NCBI GenBank assembly: GCA_013397795.1
Contig: VZTJ01001391.1
Span: 387,187 to 451,186, forward strand
Source of the DNA: Orthonyx spaldingii
Lineage: Eukaryota > Chordata > Aves > Passeriformes > Orthonychidae
Length of the DNA: 64,000 bases
Reading direction: 5' to 3'
Shown: piece after piece, positions 11,692-24,455 of the stretch
Layout of the letters: each line of letters opens with the position of its first letter
Position numbering within the stretch: the first letter of the stretch is position 1
The notes under the pieces: model-generated
Told to the model about the DNA's origin: nothing
Seen by the model: the letters and a program-made list of their open reading frames with translations, nothing else
Databases searched by the model: none
Made by a program: the position numbers and the translations under genes

Positions 11692-12801
11692 ACAGGCCTG
11701 ATGTGGCAAAGTGGATAATACACTGAATATTGTAGTACAGTACTTGTACAAACTTTAAGTGAAATGTTTTTTGTTTGGTTGGTTGATGTTAAACATAACC
11801 AGTGTATATGCATACTATTTTCTAAAAGTAGGGAAGAGAAGAATGAACACTATAGAGGGAAAGAACAGACACAGAGCATGGGAAGATTTATGTTTATCTT
11901 CTTATGATATAGGAAACTCATTCCACATCATCCAATAATGGATTGTCTGTCATATTAAATTGTGAAATCAACACCAGATATGCTTTTTATAGATAATTTT
12001 AGCTTAAATTGAAATTATTGGCCTGATTCTAGAATATCTGTGTAGAAAATGTTATGCTGTGTTATTATGTATAATAATGCTAAATTATTGGTCCTTAGGT
12101 ATAAAAACCTATGGACCAAAGGATATTTCTACTTCATCCAGTTTCATTAAAGATTAAATAAATCTTAGACAGTACTTTCCAAACTGATGCTTTTTCTGAA
12201 GGAAAATAGTGTTGTTAGTATCTTTAGGTTTTACCCTGACTTGATATTTTCTGCATTTTAATTTTGCCTCTCTTAGTTTCAAATATCTGTCTAAAAATAT
12301 TGAGACAATTTTATCCAAAGCTAGCTAGGAGATAATTTAGGGCAATTCTTCACTAGTATGATACAGATGGATTTGGCATGACCACATCTTCATTAAATGT
12401 CTCACTGCTGCTGGTAGCACTGATGGGAATGGAATAGAGGGTGTGATACTGTTTCATCCTCCATAAAAAAGGTTTTACAGAAATCTTTATATCTGCCTTA
12501 TTTAATATAAGATAGAGTTATTTCTTTGTAACTTGTAATGCAGGAAATTTCAAGAGACTAGGAGGTCACATGAAGCTTTGAAAGACTGCCTTCACTGCAT
12601 CCACAGGTCAGGTGTAGCTGAGTATCTGACCCATTTACCTTTTACCCCCAAGTGCTTCATGCACTATTTTTGTTGGTTTCCTACTAAAAGAGCTGGTTTT
12701 ATGACATCACAACGACACTGGTGATGGACAGAAAGATACTTCACACAAGTGCCTTAAGATGTAGACTTCCTATTTTCATCACAACAATACTATTAATAGA
12801 G
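11692..12801. other. AT-rich spacer, nothing recognised
   Basis: No gene or repeat recognised. The slightly GC-richer patch near 12550-12660 has no coding frame that I can support. Confidence 0.5.
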
Positions 12802-12828
12802 AAAACAAAAACAAAACAAAACAAAACA
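12802..12828. repeat. (AAAAC)n low-complexity repeat
   Basis: About five imperfect copies of an AAAAC unit. It is a simple repeat with no attached retrocopy that I can see. Confidence 0.9.
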
Positions 12829-12930
12829 ACACAGAAAATATATGTTTAACATCTTTGATTAGTGTTTTACAAAGAGTTTATTATTGGACTGCATTGTTTC
12901 CAAATGTCATCATAGCATTTTTTTTCCTTA

Positions 12931-12992
12931 CTGGACTACAATAATCCTTATGGATCCCTTCCAACTCAGAATATTGTCATCCTGTGACTATG
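12931..12992 (+). mobile_element. CR1 LINE, terminal fragment only
   Basis: A roughly 60-base remnant of a CR1 3' end. CTGGACTACAATAATCCTTA corresponds to the usual GGACTAGATGATCC block. The CCCTTCCAACTCAGAATATT block and a degraded CTGTGACTATG terminus follow. The piece is plus-oriented and extremely truncated, and could be a very short insertion or the remnant of a larger deletion. Confidence 0.85.
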
Positions 12993-15639
12993 TATAAGCC
13001 AACAACATTGCTCTGATTAGAAATCACTTCCTGGGCAAAAACTACATTATCTAATGCAAAACTACGCAAAGGCAAAATGACTAAAAGAAATATTTTTCTC
13101 TTGCAAAGAGTTTGTCATGCCTCTCCTAGTTCTAAGGAATCATGCATTTATCAAAATATCCCAGCAGAGAATTCAAGAGTTCCAGGTATGAAGAAAGCTA
13201 AGTACGAAGAATCTAAGCCTAAGTAGGGGAAAGCTTTAAAAATATAATGTCTTTGTTATGTCATTACAAGTGCCTCAGAAGACTGTGATTATTGATACAA
13301 AATTAATTGTAATTATTTGCTTGAGCAAATAAAAATTAATCCCTTGGAATAAAATTTCCAAGAAAGGGGTATGTTGGCAATAATCAAAAATAGCTTATTC
13401 TCTTTAGCTAAAGGCTTTACTTTGTTAAAAATTGAAAGAAAAAATGGTATTAAAAATTCTCCAGAATTTCTTAGAAACAAACAAACACCAAATAAAACAA
13501 AATTCCATTGAACTCAACTTTTGTATAGCTAAATTCACAAAAAAAATTTTGAGATACGACAGAATTTGGATAGGAGTCATGATCTTTTCATCCAGAAAGA
13601 ATGCATAGTAGTTTCCCTTCTAGCTTTCAGTTAAGTGGAATGAAAAAAATGTTCACAATATTTGTTATTATTCAAAGATATAGTTTTCTTTTCTCCTTGC
13701 TGAGTCTGTTTTTTTAGAGGTCAGAGCAATTTGAAGCTTTCATTTTGTCCTTCCTTCAGCTGCCTTTCTAGATCTTTTTCTGAGGTATTCTGTGGTGTAG
13801 TCAGGAACAACACTGTCAGCTGTGCTGTAAAACATGTAACATAAACAGCATGTAAGGTTCTGCCAGTATAGCTACAGCAATCTTTGTAGGTAGCAACAAA
13901 ATTATTGTGCATGGGAATGCCAAACACTTTTTTGAGTATGAATTTTAAAGGTATTTCTTTCAAGTTCTTAGAAACATCTATGGACTAACTGTATAAGCAA
14001 GAGTTCAAATTAGTGATGTTACGCATTTTTCAGGGAATTCAGATTCTCCTTGTCAAAATAACTGCTAAACATTTACTACAAGGAGAACAAATTTGGTGGT
14101 TTTACATGTCGTAAATTATTTAATCAGCTATAACTTTCTTAATTTGGAGTCAAGATAATGAAAGTGAGTTACTCTCAAACACAGTATGAAATGTCGTCCA
14201 TCTGTTTCAGAAGTATGGGCAAGACATACAACTTGCACCACCACAGACATTTACAAGCTATCTCTTGGCTTTCGACATTATATTTTCGTGTAAAGGTGTA
14301 GAAGAATAAACATAGACAATTCTTAATTTTTACTTTTAATATTCTAGGGTTCCCTTTCAAAATTAACAAAATATATGAGATTTTATTGTTTTGTGGATTA
14401 GTTCCTAAATCCCCTATCTGTTGAAATTCAGTTCTCGATAGATGCTTTCACATTAGCATTTTATTACATGGTTTTGAACCAAATTTCCTAATTGTCCTGA
14501 CTTACTATACATTTACTCATATCACAGACAGTTCTCATGTACCATAAACTGAAATTGTTTTGGATTAAATCCAACTGTAAGATAGATTCCATAAAGCACC
14601 TGGCGGACTCCAACACCAGTCCCTGGAACCAAGAGGGACTGTTTTGAAATCAAATTGCCTGAAATCTTGTGCAGTATGAAAGCTAGGTCCTTCACATCAC
14701 TGTTCATCTGTTCATACTAGAGGTTTTCTGCGATAGTTAAGAACAAAAGAGCACCCCAAAAAAGCCACAAATGGGCTTTCATATTTTGGTGATATGTTTT
14801 GGGTTTAATCATTACAATAAAAAAAGAATTCTCTAGTAGGAAATTTTCACTTGGATGCAAGGCAAAAAAGTGGGATTTCTCAACTCATTTGAACTCATGT
14901 TCTGCATTGTAATGAACTTTACATTTAACTTTCACATTTAGCTACATTCCAGAGGGAGAAAAACGCTCTGTTCCTCCTGACACTATTACTCAAGCTCAAA
15001 CTAGACAGCCTATGTTGTGGAATCTGGATGACTCCTCAGGGTGATAATGAAAGCAACACCTAAGACAGAGACATCAGACATTCTTCAGTCTTTGTACTAT
15101 GAACAAATGATTCTTCTATGGACAAAACTTGACAGAAAAGCCCGAAGTATCATATTAATGAAGTAACAAACATAAAAATATTTTAAAAAATAAACAAACG
15201 AAGAAAAAAGGGAAAGACACAGATTGCTTTCCTTAAGATAACACGAGGCAGTATTTTCAGAAATCTGAATAAACAGTTGCAATATATATAAAATGACCTC
15301 AAAGTGATGAACTTCAAGTCACAAAAGGCAAGTTTTCAACAAATTCTGTACATCAACTATAAACTTCTATGGCTGATGTTACAGCTAACACATATTTCAA
15401 TATCTTGGATCATTTCAAGTTAGGTCATATATATGTATACATACAACAATCCATCCACTGTACCATGCAGGCTTACCTTGAATGATAAAGGGCAATATTA
15501 GCATAGGATTTCTCTTCACTGCCTCACTTGACTGAGATAGTGTGTTTGAATTACTCGGACTGAACTTCACTTGAGTGAAACCACAAAAAGAGGAAAAACC
15601 CAACACTTTTAGTTGTGCAGAGTGACCTCAGGAGAAACA
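12993..15639. other. AT-rich spacer, nothing recognised
   Basis: Contains several 60-80 codon frames on the minus strand (for example 13721-13963 and 14522-14707) without splice signals or similarity that I recognise. No repeat family identified. Confidence 0.5.
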
Positions 15640-15951
15640 CAAGTATGTCAACAGCTAGGAACACAATGGCAGGTTATTTACACTGATACATCCTGGGAGG
15701 ACAAGAAAAAAGCAGGATAAACAGAAAGAAGAGAAGCTCATATTGGGCGTAAGGAAAAATTGTTCTTCGTGAGTACGGCCAAGCATTGCAATTGACTTGA
15801 GCAGTCTCCATCCTTCGAGGTTTAGGTTTGACTGGATAAAGACATGAGCAACCTGATCTGATCTCACAACTGACCCTGCTTTGACAAAAACAGTGGACTA
15901 AGTAGTTCTTGATGTTCCTTCCAGCCTGAAATATCCTATGAACCTATGATG
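15640..15951 (+). mobile_element. CR1 LINE, diverged 3' tail
   Basis: The right part is clear: GAGCAGTCTCCATCCTTCGA, then ACATGAGCAACCTGATCTGA, CTGACCCTGCTTTGA, GATGTTCCTTCCAGCCTGAA and the terminal ATCCTATGAACCTATGATG. All are CR1 3' tail blocks in plus orientation. The left boundary (15640-15700) is less certain because the sequence there is more diverged. This is an old copy with numerous substitutions. Confidence 0.88.
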
Positions 15952-16730
15952 CCATACTATGTTGTTGTACCTCAAATGGCTAAATCCCTACTGAATTGCA
16001 AGTTCTACATTTTAGCAGTGCTTGCTGCTCAATCTGTCTACCCCACTGCAACAGCCCAAATAGATCCAATTAAATAAACACTTATGCTAAATAACATACT
16101 GTTTATAACTGAGAGTTTATAAGCTTATGCAAGATATTTTTGTGGGTGCACTTAATCATCCATCACAAGCAGTCATTCCTATTCATCAGTCAGTGTTATT
16201 AGCTGCATTCTTATTTTTATGAATACTCTTCTGTGGAAAGAGAAGGCCTATTCATACAAGTTTAAATATTACGACAAGATTCCACAGACTCACAGCCTAA
16301 ATAAAAAGCCTACAAACATTGCAACAATGAAAATTATATCCGGGGATTTTTTGTTGATTTTTAAAATGTAAGTATTTTCTGTTAGCCTATTAATAATTCC
16401 AGTCCTTCTTTAAGTATCTGAACTCATCAGAATATTTTTGTGAATCCCTGAAAATATTACAAAGGGTACTTATTATCTATTTTTAATACTTAACCTTGTG
16501 TTCTTCAAGGTGCAAGAAATTAAGATCTCAGGTATTTGTGCACAGTTCAGTTTTTTTCTGTACACAAAGAGGAATCTTAAATATGAAAATTGCCCAACTA
16601 TGATCTCCTTTGTGCTTCTGCTTACTAGGTCAAAACTTGCACTTTTACTATAGTGAGAGAAATACAAAAGAGACCTAGCTCTTATCACAACAGAAATGCC
16701 TGTTTCTGTTCATAGTGCAGCTGTATGTGC
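15952..16730. other. AT-rich spacer, nothing recognised
   Basis: No recognised repeat or gene. Confidence 0.5.
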
Positions 16731-16777
16731 TATGCATATATATGTACACGTATATGTGTGTATATATATGCATACAT
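16731..16777. repeat. TA/TG-rich simple repeat
   Basis: Imperfect alternating purine-pyrimidine sequence (TATATATG and GTGTGTATATATATG blocks), a decayed dinucleotide microsatellite. It underlies the short open frame at 16725-16910. Confidence 0.85.
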
Positions 16778-18654
16778 AACCATGCAGTTTGCAATATTGA
16801 TCCATTTCTGTAATGGTCTAATGCTGTTTTCTGATAAAATGACGGGCATGATAATTTGTATGCCTCACATGGTCCCTCTCCTACCTTTGCTAAGTTTTAG
16901 AGGACATTGACTTTGTGCAATTTTCTTTGACACCAATTCAAAGGACCGTACAGTAAAGGCATCAGGAAAATCAGGTATAGAAACATTAGGGAATAATGTA
17001 TTAACTCTAGTTTCTTGCTAAATGTAAGCACACACTCTGTTTGTCAAATGAAGATGTTTCAAAGGGAACAGAAGGGTATAAAAGAACTAAAAACTTTATA
17101 ATATCATGGATATAACTAACCAGTTTAAAATGTATTATGGAACAGACTATTAGCTATTATTTTAATTGCATTGTAAATATAAAAGAGACTGGAACAAAAA
17201 GGGGATTTTTTTGGGTTTTTTTTCACATGAAAAGTGTGACTTTTAAGGTTGAATTTTGCTTCCTTGATTTTAATGAAGTTAAATGTATTCAGAGCATCTG
17301 AAGATTTGATTCTTGATCTAAATTAGCAAGACTTCAGAAAAACAATGCTGTTTAAAATGGATACTTAAACATTGCATATAATGAAGTGATAAAGTACAGA
17401 CATAAATTAAATGTATATTCTCTTCCAAAATTATCCTGTATGCAGCTAACACAGCTCTTATTCTTAATTACAATGCCTTCCACTCTGTACCCTTTAATGG
17501 CAATTGAGATTGACATGGATGTCTTTGCTATTAACACTCCAAAATGGATCATTCAGCCATGGCATACAGCTTTTCCTCCATACAAATGGAGGCCTTTGCT
17601 TTTCCAGTCTGACAGGATTTTAGGAATATTTACTTTATTTCATATTTTCCTTTAAAAATTTTTCTTCCTGCTTTTTGCCAGGATGATTGCATAAAAGCAG
17701 TAGTGGCAGTTGTTACTGTGTTATACAATTTACCCATAGGTCAGACTTTGTCAGTACCTTTTTAAAGAGTATATTAAAAATTAATATGATATCTTTCAGA
17801 AAAAAACAATTTGTATATCAGTTTTCATTCCTTGACCTATAACAATGACTGTTCTAAAGGTTTATATATTAATCATTAGCAGGATGCATTGTATTAATTA
17901 TAAACTTTTTTCATAAATTTCTTGTTCTAATTTTTTTGGAATGTGCCGTGTTTCTGGAATGATTCTGGTAGCTAAACATACAAGCTTACTCTGGGAGCTT
18001 GTCTGGACTGAGAGCATGCACACAACGTAGTAGATCTGACATGAAACCTATGGACATCTGCACTTTTCAGAACAGCTGCTAGAGGCAAGCCAGAATTCCC
18101 TAGCAAGTCTAAAATGCCATGAGGCATCTATGCTTTGGTACCTGAATCACTCTCCTCACTTCCAAAATCATGAGAAAACACACAAACAAACTTTTCTATG
18201 TAGCTTTTTTTTTTTTTATTAAAGAATGCTTCAGTAAGCATGAGTAAGCACTTCAAAATAGGGAAAATACATAACCGGGTTAACTATGAGCAATTTCATT
18301 CTTTATTTTGCGGTCTTTATATGCCCAAGTAAGAAGTCTCCCATTAACACAATAAAATATTTTATTTCAAGTTCACATATATTTGTCTTTATGGTAGCTT
18401 AAAGGCTTTATATTTCTTCAGTAAAATAGCATCATATGCAAGTCATGAGTCACAAAAGCAATGTGTCATATTCAAGAGTTAATTTTTTATAGTCAAAGAC
18501 ATATACTATATATTTACACTGCTAGCCGATTTATTCTTTGGTGTACTTCAAGGTGTAAGACAGTTAACTATGAAACTAATTGAAGTGCACATCATGTCCA
18601 ATGTAACTTTCTATTAATAACTAGGAAAGGAAGCAGATTGGAAATTAGGATAAA
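16778..18654. other. AT-rich spacer, nothing recognised
   Basis: No gene or repeat family recognised. A T-run lies near 18207-18219, and the open frames at 17352-17655 overlap on opposite strands with no support. Confidence 0.5.
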
Positions 18655-19000
18655 ATGCATCTTGGGTTCATCAAAGACAGATCATGCCAGACTAATCCAA
18701 TAGCTTTCTTGATAAGATAACTGATTCTCCAGACAAGGGAAATTCAGTAGATCTAATCTGTTGTGACTTCAGAACAGCTTTTGGTACAGTGCCATTTTCA
18801 AAATTATTTGTTAAGATGGTAAGCATGGGATTTAGCCCAGAAGCTGTAGAGTGGAAATAGGTAGGTAGGAAACAAGGAAATAAAAGGTGAACTGTTCTAA
18901 AAGGAAGGGTGTTGTGCTGAAAGGAGTTCTTCCAAAAACAGTACTGTGTTCCACCTTTTCATTGCTGATCTTAATGCAAAAAGCTCTGCAAACACTTGTA
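18655..19000 (+). mobile_element. Old CR1-group LINE fragment, reverse transcriptase core
   Basis: An internal, not 3'-terminal, CR1 piece. It opens with GFIKDRSCQTN and after one frameshift reads ITDSPDKGNSVDLICCDF, then RTAFGTVPFSKL. This is the motif A region of a CR1 reverse transcriptase (usual form DLIYLDFSKAFDTVPH), with the AFD aspartate changed to glycine. The downstream DNA follows the block that normally encodes VPQGSVLGP and the LF-ITDL stretch, in degraded form, to about 19000. The many substitutions suggest an older insertion than the 3'-tail copies nearby. Confidence 0.8.
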
Positions 19001-19007
19001 TACATTA

Positions 19008-19055
19008 TCAATCATCATCATCATTATCAAAAGAAAAAGAAAAAGAGAGAGAGAT
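19008..19055. repeat. (ATC)n followed by A/G-rich repeat
   Basis: Four to five ATC units are followed by AAAAAG and GA units. It lies immediately beyond the old CR1 fragment and may have grown from its eroded edge. Confidence 0.85.
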
Positions 19056-19839
19056 GGGACTTCTAAGGTGAAGATCGAGGGGCTGAACTGCATTCTTCAT
19101 TGAATTTTTGAAGTGTTCCCACATCACAGCTGGGGACTCAAGGCTCAGGCAAGGTTCAAAAGACCGAGAAGAGGAAGCCAAAGGCCAAGACCCATGAGAG
19201 TTTAAAATCTAGTTAGAGACAAGAATGACAAGTTTTTTATTTGTGCAAGGACAGACAATGCCTATCAGTACGTTTCCTGTATTAATTCCCTGCAAGAAGT
19301 TCCCTGTATTAATTTTACCTGATTTAGTTAATATCAATTTTCAGCAGTAGAAACACGAGAACCTATTTCAGTAGAGAGCACAAACCTTGCAGCTCTGCAG
19401 TGCATTTCCCCGTGTTTTCCAAGAGCAGCAAGTCGCTCATTAGTTGTTTCGTATGCCTAGCCAGTCTCTTACTATCTTCTCACAGATCCATACATTTTTT
19501 TAATCTTCTTTTTGGTATGTGCTGGATCTCTGCCACCACAAGTACCTGTGGCAGGATGTTCTGAAGTTTACTACTTGCTGTGAAAAAAACCCATTTTTTT
19601 CTACTTGTTTAGAGATATCTCCCAAGCTATTTGTAGCATACTGGGATTTTGTGAACTGCATTTATGCATTCAGCCTTTGTAATTTCATGAAGCTAAATAC
19701 ACTCAGAGGTTTTGTGAAGTTTTAAGACCAATCTCTCAGAAGAAACAAATTCATTGTGTTTTTTTTCCTTGTTATTATTTTAATGAATAGCAATACAAAG
19801 TAGTAATTATTAAAATATTCCTAGGTTTCAGTTTAATAT
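19056..19839. other. Spacer, nothing recognised
   Basis: No repeat family or gene recognised. The open frame at 19519-19725 has no support. Confidence 0.5.
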
Positions 19840-20327
19840 TGTTGTGGTTTAATCCCAGCTGGCAACTAAGCACTACACAGCCTCTTTCTCAATTCCCCAT
19901 CACTCAGATTGGGAAGAGAATGGGAAGAGTGAAAGTGAAAAGACTCACGGGTTTAGATGAAGTCGGCTTAACAGGGAAAGCAAAATTTGTGCATGCAAGC
20001 AAAGCAAAACAAGGAATTCATTTGCCACTTCCCATGGGCAGGCCAGTGTTGAGCCATCTCCAGGAAAGCAGGACTCCATCACACATTAACGGTGACTTGG
20101 AAAGACAAACAGCATCAGTGTGAACATCCCCTCCATCCTACACCCAGCTTTACACGTGCAGCCTGCTGGGTGGTGTGAGAGGCAGAAAAGGCCTTGACTC
20201 TGTGTGAGCACTGCTCAGCAGTAAGGAAAACACCCTTGAATTACCAAGCACAAATCCAAAACACAGACACACATATTAGCTACCGGGGAGAAGATTAACT
20301 CTATCCCAGCCAAAACTAGCAAGAACA
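19840..20327 (-). mobile_element. Solo LTR, family A, with central deletion
   Basis: The plus strand starts TGTTGTGGTTTAATCCCAGC and ends CCAGCCAAAACTAGC-AAGAACA, the two ends of a common avian LTR read in reverse. The element is minus-oriented. Interior blocks (GGAATTCATTTGCCACTTCC, CATCTCCAGGAAAGCAGG, AAAAGGCCTTGACTCTGTGT) correspond to those in the plus-strand copy at 49930-50872. The central stretch that copy carries (ACCAAAGGGAT, TACCATATG) is absent here, so this one has a deletion around 20150. No retroviral genes adjoin it, hence a solo LTR from recombination. The 94-codon frame at 19839-20123 lies inside it and is not a gene. Confidence 0.88.
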
Positions 20328-22294
20328 TATTTCAGGAGTACTTCAGGGCTTGCTTCATGTTCTCATACCACTTCTGTAATGCTATACATTGAGCTATTTT
20401 ATAGTTTTGTTTTTTATGTGATAAATGAAAAAAGGCATATCAGTATTGTTTGTAAAACTATTTTTAACTGTGCAAAGATACAGATTGATTCTTTTTACCT
20501 TTATTGAACCTTTATGGAATAGTAAGCTGATTATTAGATAATAATTGCCTGCTTCCATCTCTATGACTAAATTCCCTATGTAATCATAGATAAATACTAT
20601 CTTAATAGACTCAAACAAGTCATGGCTGTACCCACGCATAATGCTACAACTGCCATTCCACAGTGTCCCACTTCTTGTTATCATAACAATTGCTATTGAT
20701 TTATTGAACTTTTTCATAGCCAATTGCTAGCTTTTTAAACCATGCTAACAAAAATTGTGCACACATGCACTACAGCAGAAAGAAAGGTCACTGAAACAAA
20801 AATCTAATGATGAAATATACAATTCACTCTATGAATACATTTTTCTAAGGCTCATACTAATCCAGTATGGTAGTTATCACTGTTTAAAATGCATCTTTAG
20901 CAGTTCTCAAATGTTTGTTATAACCTCATTTCTATTATTTATTCTCAAATGATTCAAAAATTATTTACTATTATCATCAGTCAGGACAACTCAGTAAAGA
21001 AATGTGATATTTGTTTTCAGTATTCAGACATACATAGAACCTTTCACTCTAAGTATCCTTTTTTTTTTTTTTTTAATTTGAGGAATGAAAAAATCTTCCA
21101 TTTCTTGATAAATGTTTTAGAGATTAAAACTGTTCTTTAGGATATTTCTATTTTTAGCTAGGGCAGTGTTTGCTGTGTTTGTACAATGTCTAAGGCATGC
21201 AATGTGTTTCATAAAAATATGGCTAAAAAAGTCCCTTCCATCAGAATTTTGCAGCCTTTCATGCACATTCTAATAAAGTCAGGCACTGGAAAGAAATATT
21301 TGCAAAATTATATATTTGGAATAAGATGCATGTCTTTTAAACAGCAACAAAACAACAGCAAAAAAATGTCAACAATATTGGCATTTAGAAAGTTTCACCA
21401 TTTACTGCACCAAATTTGATGGCTTGATTTGTCTAGTATTTACTACTAAATGCAGGACGCTGCAAAATAACATGGGATAGTCAGGTTCCCTTCAGTGTTG
21501 AATACTAACAGAATGTTAAGGATGACCACTAAACATGCAACATGCTGACAGACTAACACTTCAATATAAAAGAGGTTGTATTGGTTGTGGTGTCAATGGA
21601 AGATATGAACAGAAAGCCATTCTAAAGGACCTAATGTAGAAGGAGTAAATGATGTCCTCCTAGTCTGACAGTTAAGTAATTTTACTGAAAGCAAGGTAGT
21701 GAAGCTTACAACAATACTAACACCCTGTCTAGTATTTAAATAAATGTAATTTCAGATTCCAGCACTTTAACCATTCTAATATGAAAACATCACATGGTGT
21801 AACACCAAAGGAATGTTTTACCAATCTGTGGTAAAATTCAGCAACTCTTTCGTTTCAGAATCCTCAAAAATCTCAGAAATCCATTTAGAGCATTACTGCA
21901 TTTTTTGAATATTTTAACATTTCTGCCCCAGATATCTGAAGGCCTAATCCTCTATTTCCCTCAAATGATGAACAGAAAAAAAGAAAAAAAAGAAATCGAT
22001 CAGTCACCCTACTACTCCTACAATCAACAAATCTGCAACTCAGAGAATTTTTGTTGCTATTAAAGAAAGAAAATGAACTAAAAAACTTATAAACTCTTTG
22101 AAATAACTAGGTATTGAAGAAAATATTAATTTAAATCATACATACATTGTTCTAATTATTATTTTTCCTGGAAAATGCATACTGAGCATATTTGTATGAT
22201 ATTATATAGAAATATATACATGTATCCCACTCAACATGGCTAAGTTAGAGTAGCTATAACAACTTGATTTGTTTTTTATATAGACACATACCAT
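20328..22294. other. AT-rich spacer with one T-run
   Basis: Holds a run of 16 T at 21059-21074. The 109-codon minus-strand frame at 20394-20723 has no similarity or splice context that I recognise and is probably chance. No repeat family identified. Confidence 0.5.
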
Positions 22295-22693
22295 TGTCTT
22301 GGGCTTACATGGCAAGGCATTGTCAGAAAGGAACAGTCATGAACTGGCCACAACCATGATTCCCCATCCTACCTGCACCAGTTGGAGCAGGCAGTGGAGA
22401 AGGAGGTGGAAGAGTTGAAATAAAGGAGTGAAGTTGATCCTGGGAAGATGGGAGTACAGTGCAGAAGACATTTTTAGTTTTGTCTTTGTTTCCCACCACC
22501 CAGTGATATTTTTAAATTAACAATAAACTAATTTTCTCCAAGTCAAGTGTGTTTTGACCATGATAGTAATTGATAACTTGTCTTCCTGTCTTTATTTTGA
22601 CCCATAAGCTTTCCCCCCGTGTCCTGTTGAGGAGGGGAAGTGAGTGTGCAGCTGTGTGGGCATTTGGCAGCCACTCAAGATTAACCCACCACA
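22295..22693 (+). mobile_element. Solo LTR, family C
   Basis: Starts TGTCTTGGGCTTACATGGCA and ends TTAACCCACCACA, with a polyadenylation signal AATAAA at 22522-22527 followed by the conserved AAGTCAAGTGTGTTTTGACC region. This is the structure of a known avian LTR type in plus orientation. It is flanked by ACCAT (22290-22294) and ACCAC (22694-22698), a 4 of 5 match that may be an eroded 5-bp target duplication. Compared with the long form I remember, the U3 region is shortened. No internal genes are present. Confidence 0.85.
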
Positions 22694-24284
22694 ACCACTC
22701 AGATTAATTCCATTGAATGAGATATTATGGTTTTCAAATACAACAGTGAAACTTAACCACATAAGGGTGTGAGCTCTGTGAGGAGCTCTGTAGTTGTAAC
22801 TCTTGCTGCTTAAGTTACTTCCCTTTATGAATTTAATTCTACACCCTTGTATAAAATGGAAATCAAATTAGGGGGACTTTGTAACATTGCCTTGAATATT
22901 TTCATTGCCTTTTCTCAAATTAACAAATTGCATTTTCTATTTTGCATTAAAATGATAGAGTTGTTACTTAATAGATTTATTTTAAAGACAATGCAAGTTC
23001 TTGGAATTTCATGTTAATGCTTTCAGATTTCTACAATTACATCATGCAATCTGATTTGATTTTACTTCATTAAACTGCTAGAGGCTTTTTTTCTGCTTTT
23101 GATGCTTGAATTTTCTTTAGTGTTTACTTAATTCACTAGTGAACCTGTAATATTTTCCACATTCAGCATCGACATGGCCATTAAAAGCTGCAGCAAGATG
23201 ATAATTTAGTTTCTTGGACAGATTTAGCTTCCTTTTTATTTCCCAACGCAGATTCCATAACATTACTCTCTTTTGTTCTTTTTTCACTCAAATAGCTAAA
23301 TAACTGGGTTTTTTTGTTGTTGTTGTGTGGGTTTTTTTTAATTTCCTATGCCAGATCCTCTGCTTACATAGGATAATTTTTATGTTAAACTGGTGTATCC
23401 TGATGTTTAAACTTCCCTCTTATTCCTTGTTCACTGCCTACTTTCTTTTAATAACAATCTTGATACAACTGGTTAGCTCCAGACTTATCTTCCTTCTTTT
23501 TCCCCCCCTTGGTTATGACTCAGACTGAGTAGGTGATGCATATTCTGAGCCTGTCAGAAAATCCTCCTTCTGAAAGTCCCTGTTTTTCTCCAGGAGGCAG
23601 CTTTGACCCAGGACATAAAATCTGCTACTTGCTTGAGTGTTTCCATTGGCTGCAGTCTCCCACGGAAAAAAACCAACTGGGTGCAAATAGAGGAGAACTA
23701 AACAGTAACCTTTAGCTGCAATGAATAAGGAAAACTGTTGCTATTCACAGTAAAAGAAGCTAAGGGCTTCTCCATATAAAGAACTGAAAATAAAGCACCT
23801 ACTTATTTGCACTGGAAATGGAAGAAAATTTGCTTAGAACACTCAAAGGGTTAATAATGTGAAATCATGGATGCCTCAGGAACTGATAGACAGGTAACAA
23901 TTCATAAGATAATTCTTGAATTGATTTGAAAAATGATGAACAGCATGTTAAATGAATCTGAATTTTTGTTACTCTGTCACTTTGTAAATTTTGTGCAGAG
24001 CTTGAGTCTTCATACCTAAGTAGTTTGCTGGGTGTTTTTTATCGTGTTTAGTTTGGAATATGAAGAGATTAGACCTCTTTTTCATGCGTTATAGAAGTGC
24101 CTTTTATAACTACAGCATTATATATTCCACAGTATGGTGGTATGTCTACAAATCAAAATGCAGCCTCCAGATTGAAGAAGCAAAAGAATTTAAGAAAATT
24201 AAGTAATATTAGGATTTTTATGCAGATTAGCAACTCAAATATTAAAGGCAAAAAGCCATTCAAATTTAGGTACAAGGTTCTGGG
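22694..24284. other. AT-rich spacer, nothing recognised
   Basis: No gene or repeat recognised. T-rich runs lie around 23308-23340. Confidence 0.5.
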
Positions 24285-24455
24285 AGGGATTGCTGAGATC
24301 ATCAATTTCAGGCCTCTAGTATTCCAGGAAGTCACATCATATAATCTTTTTCATAACCTTATTAAACTCCATTTAAAATGCAGTTCATTATTTTTGTCAG
24401 CATTACTGTTCCAGGACCACTGCATTGATAGTTGGGAGGTTCACTGATTGCAGCT
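24285..24455 (-). mobile_element. Ancient CR1/L3-like 3' end (tentative)
   Basis: The order of blocks TGCTGAGATCATCAATTTCA, then CACATCATATAATCTTTTTC, TTAAACTCCATTTAAAA and TTACTGTTCCAGG matches the 3' end of old amniote CR1/L3 LINEs read in reverse (GAT-AT, ATATGATCC-TTTCATAAA, CTGTTCCAG). The match is by eye, is diverged, and rests on memory of the consensus. It sits inside the 116-codon plus-strand frame at 24097-24447, which is therefore not a gene. Confidence 0.45.

Noticed and set aside
20394..20723. 109-codon minus-strand frame
   Set aside because: Hydrophobic, AT-driven composition with no similarity or splice signals; consistent with chance.
24097..24447. 116-codon plus-strand frame
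   Set aside because: Its second half overlaps a probable ancient LINE tail, and the first half has no splice context or recognisable protein.
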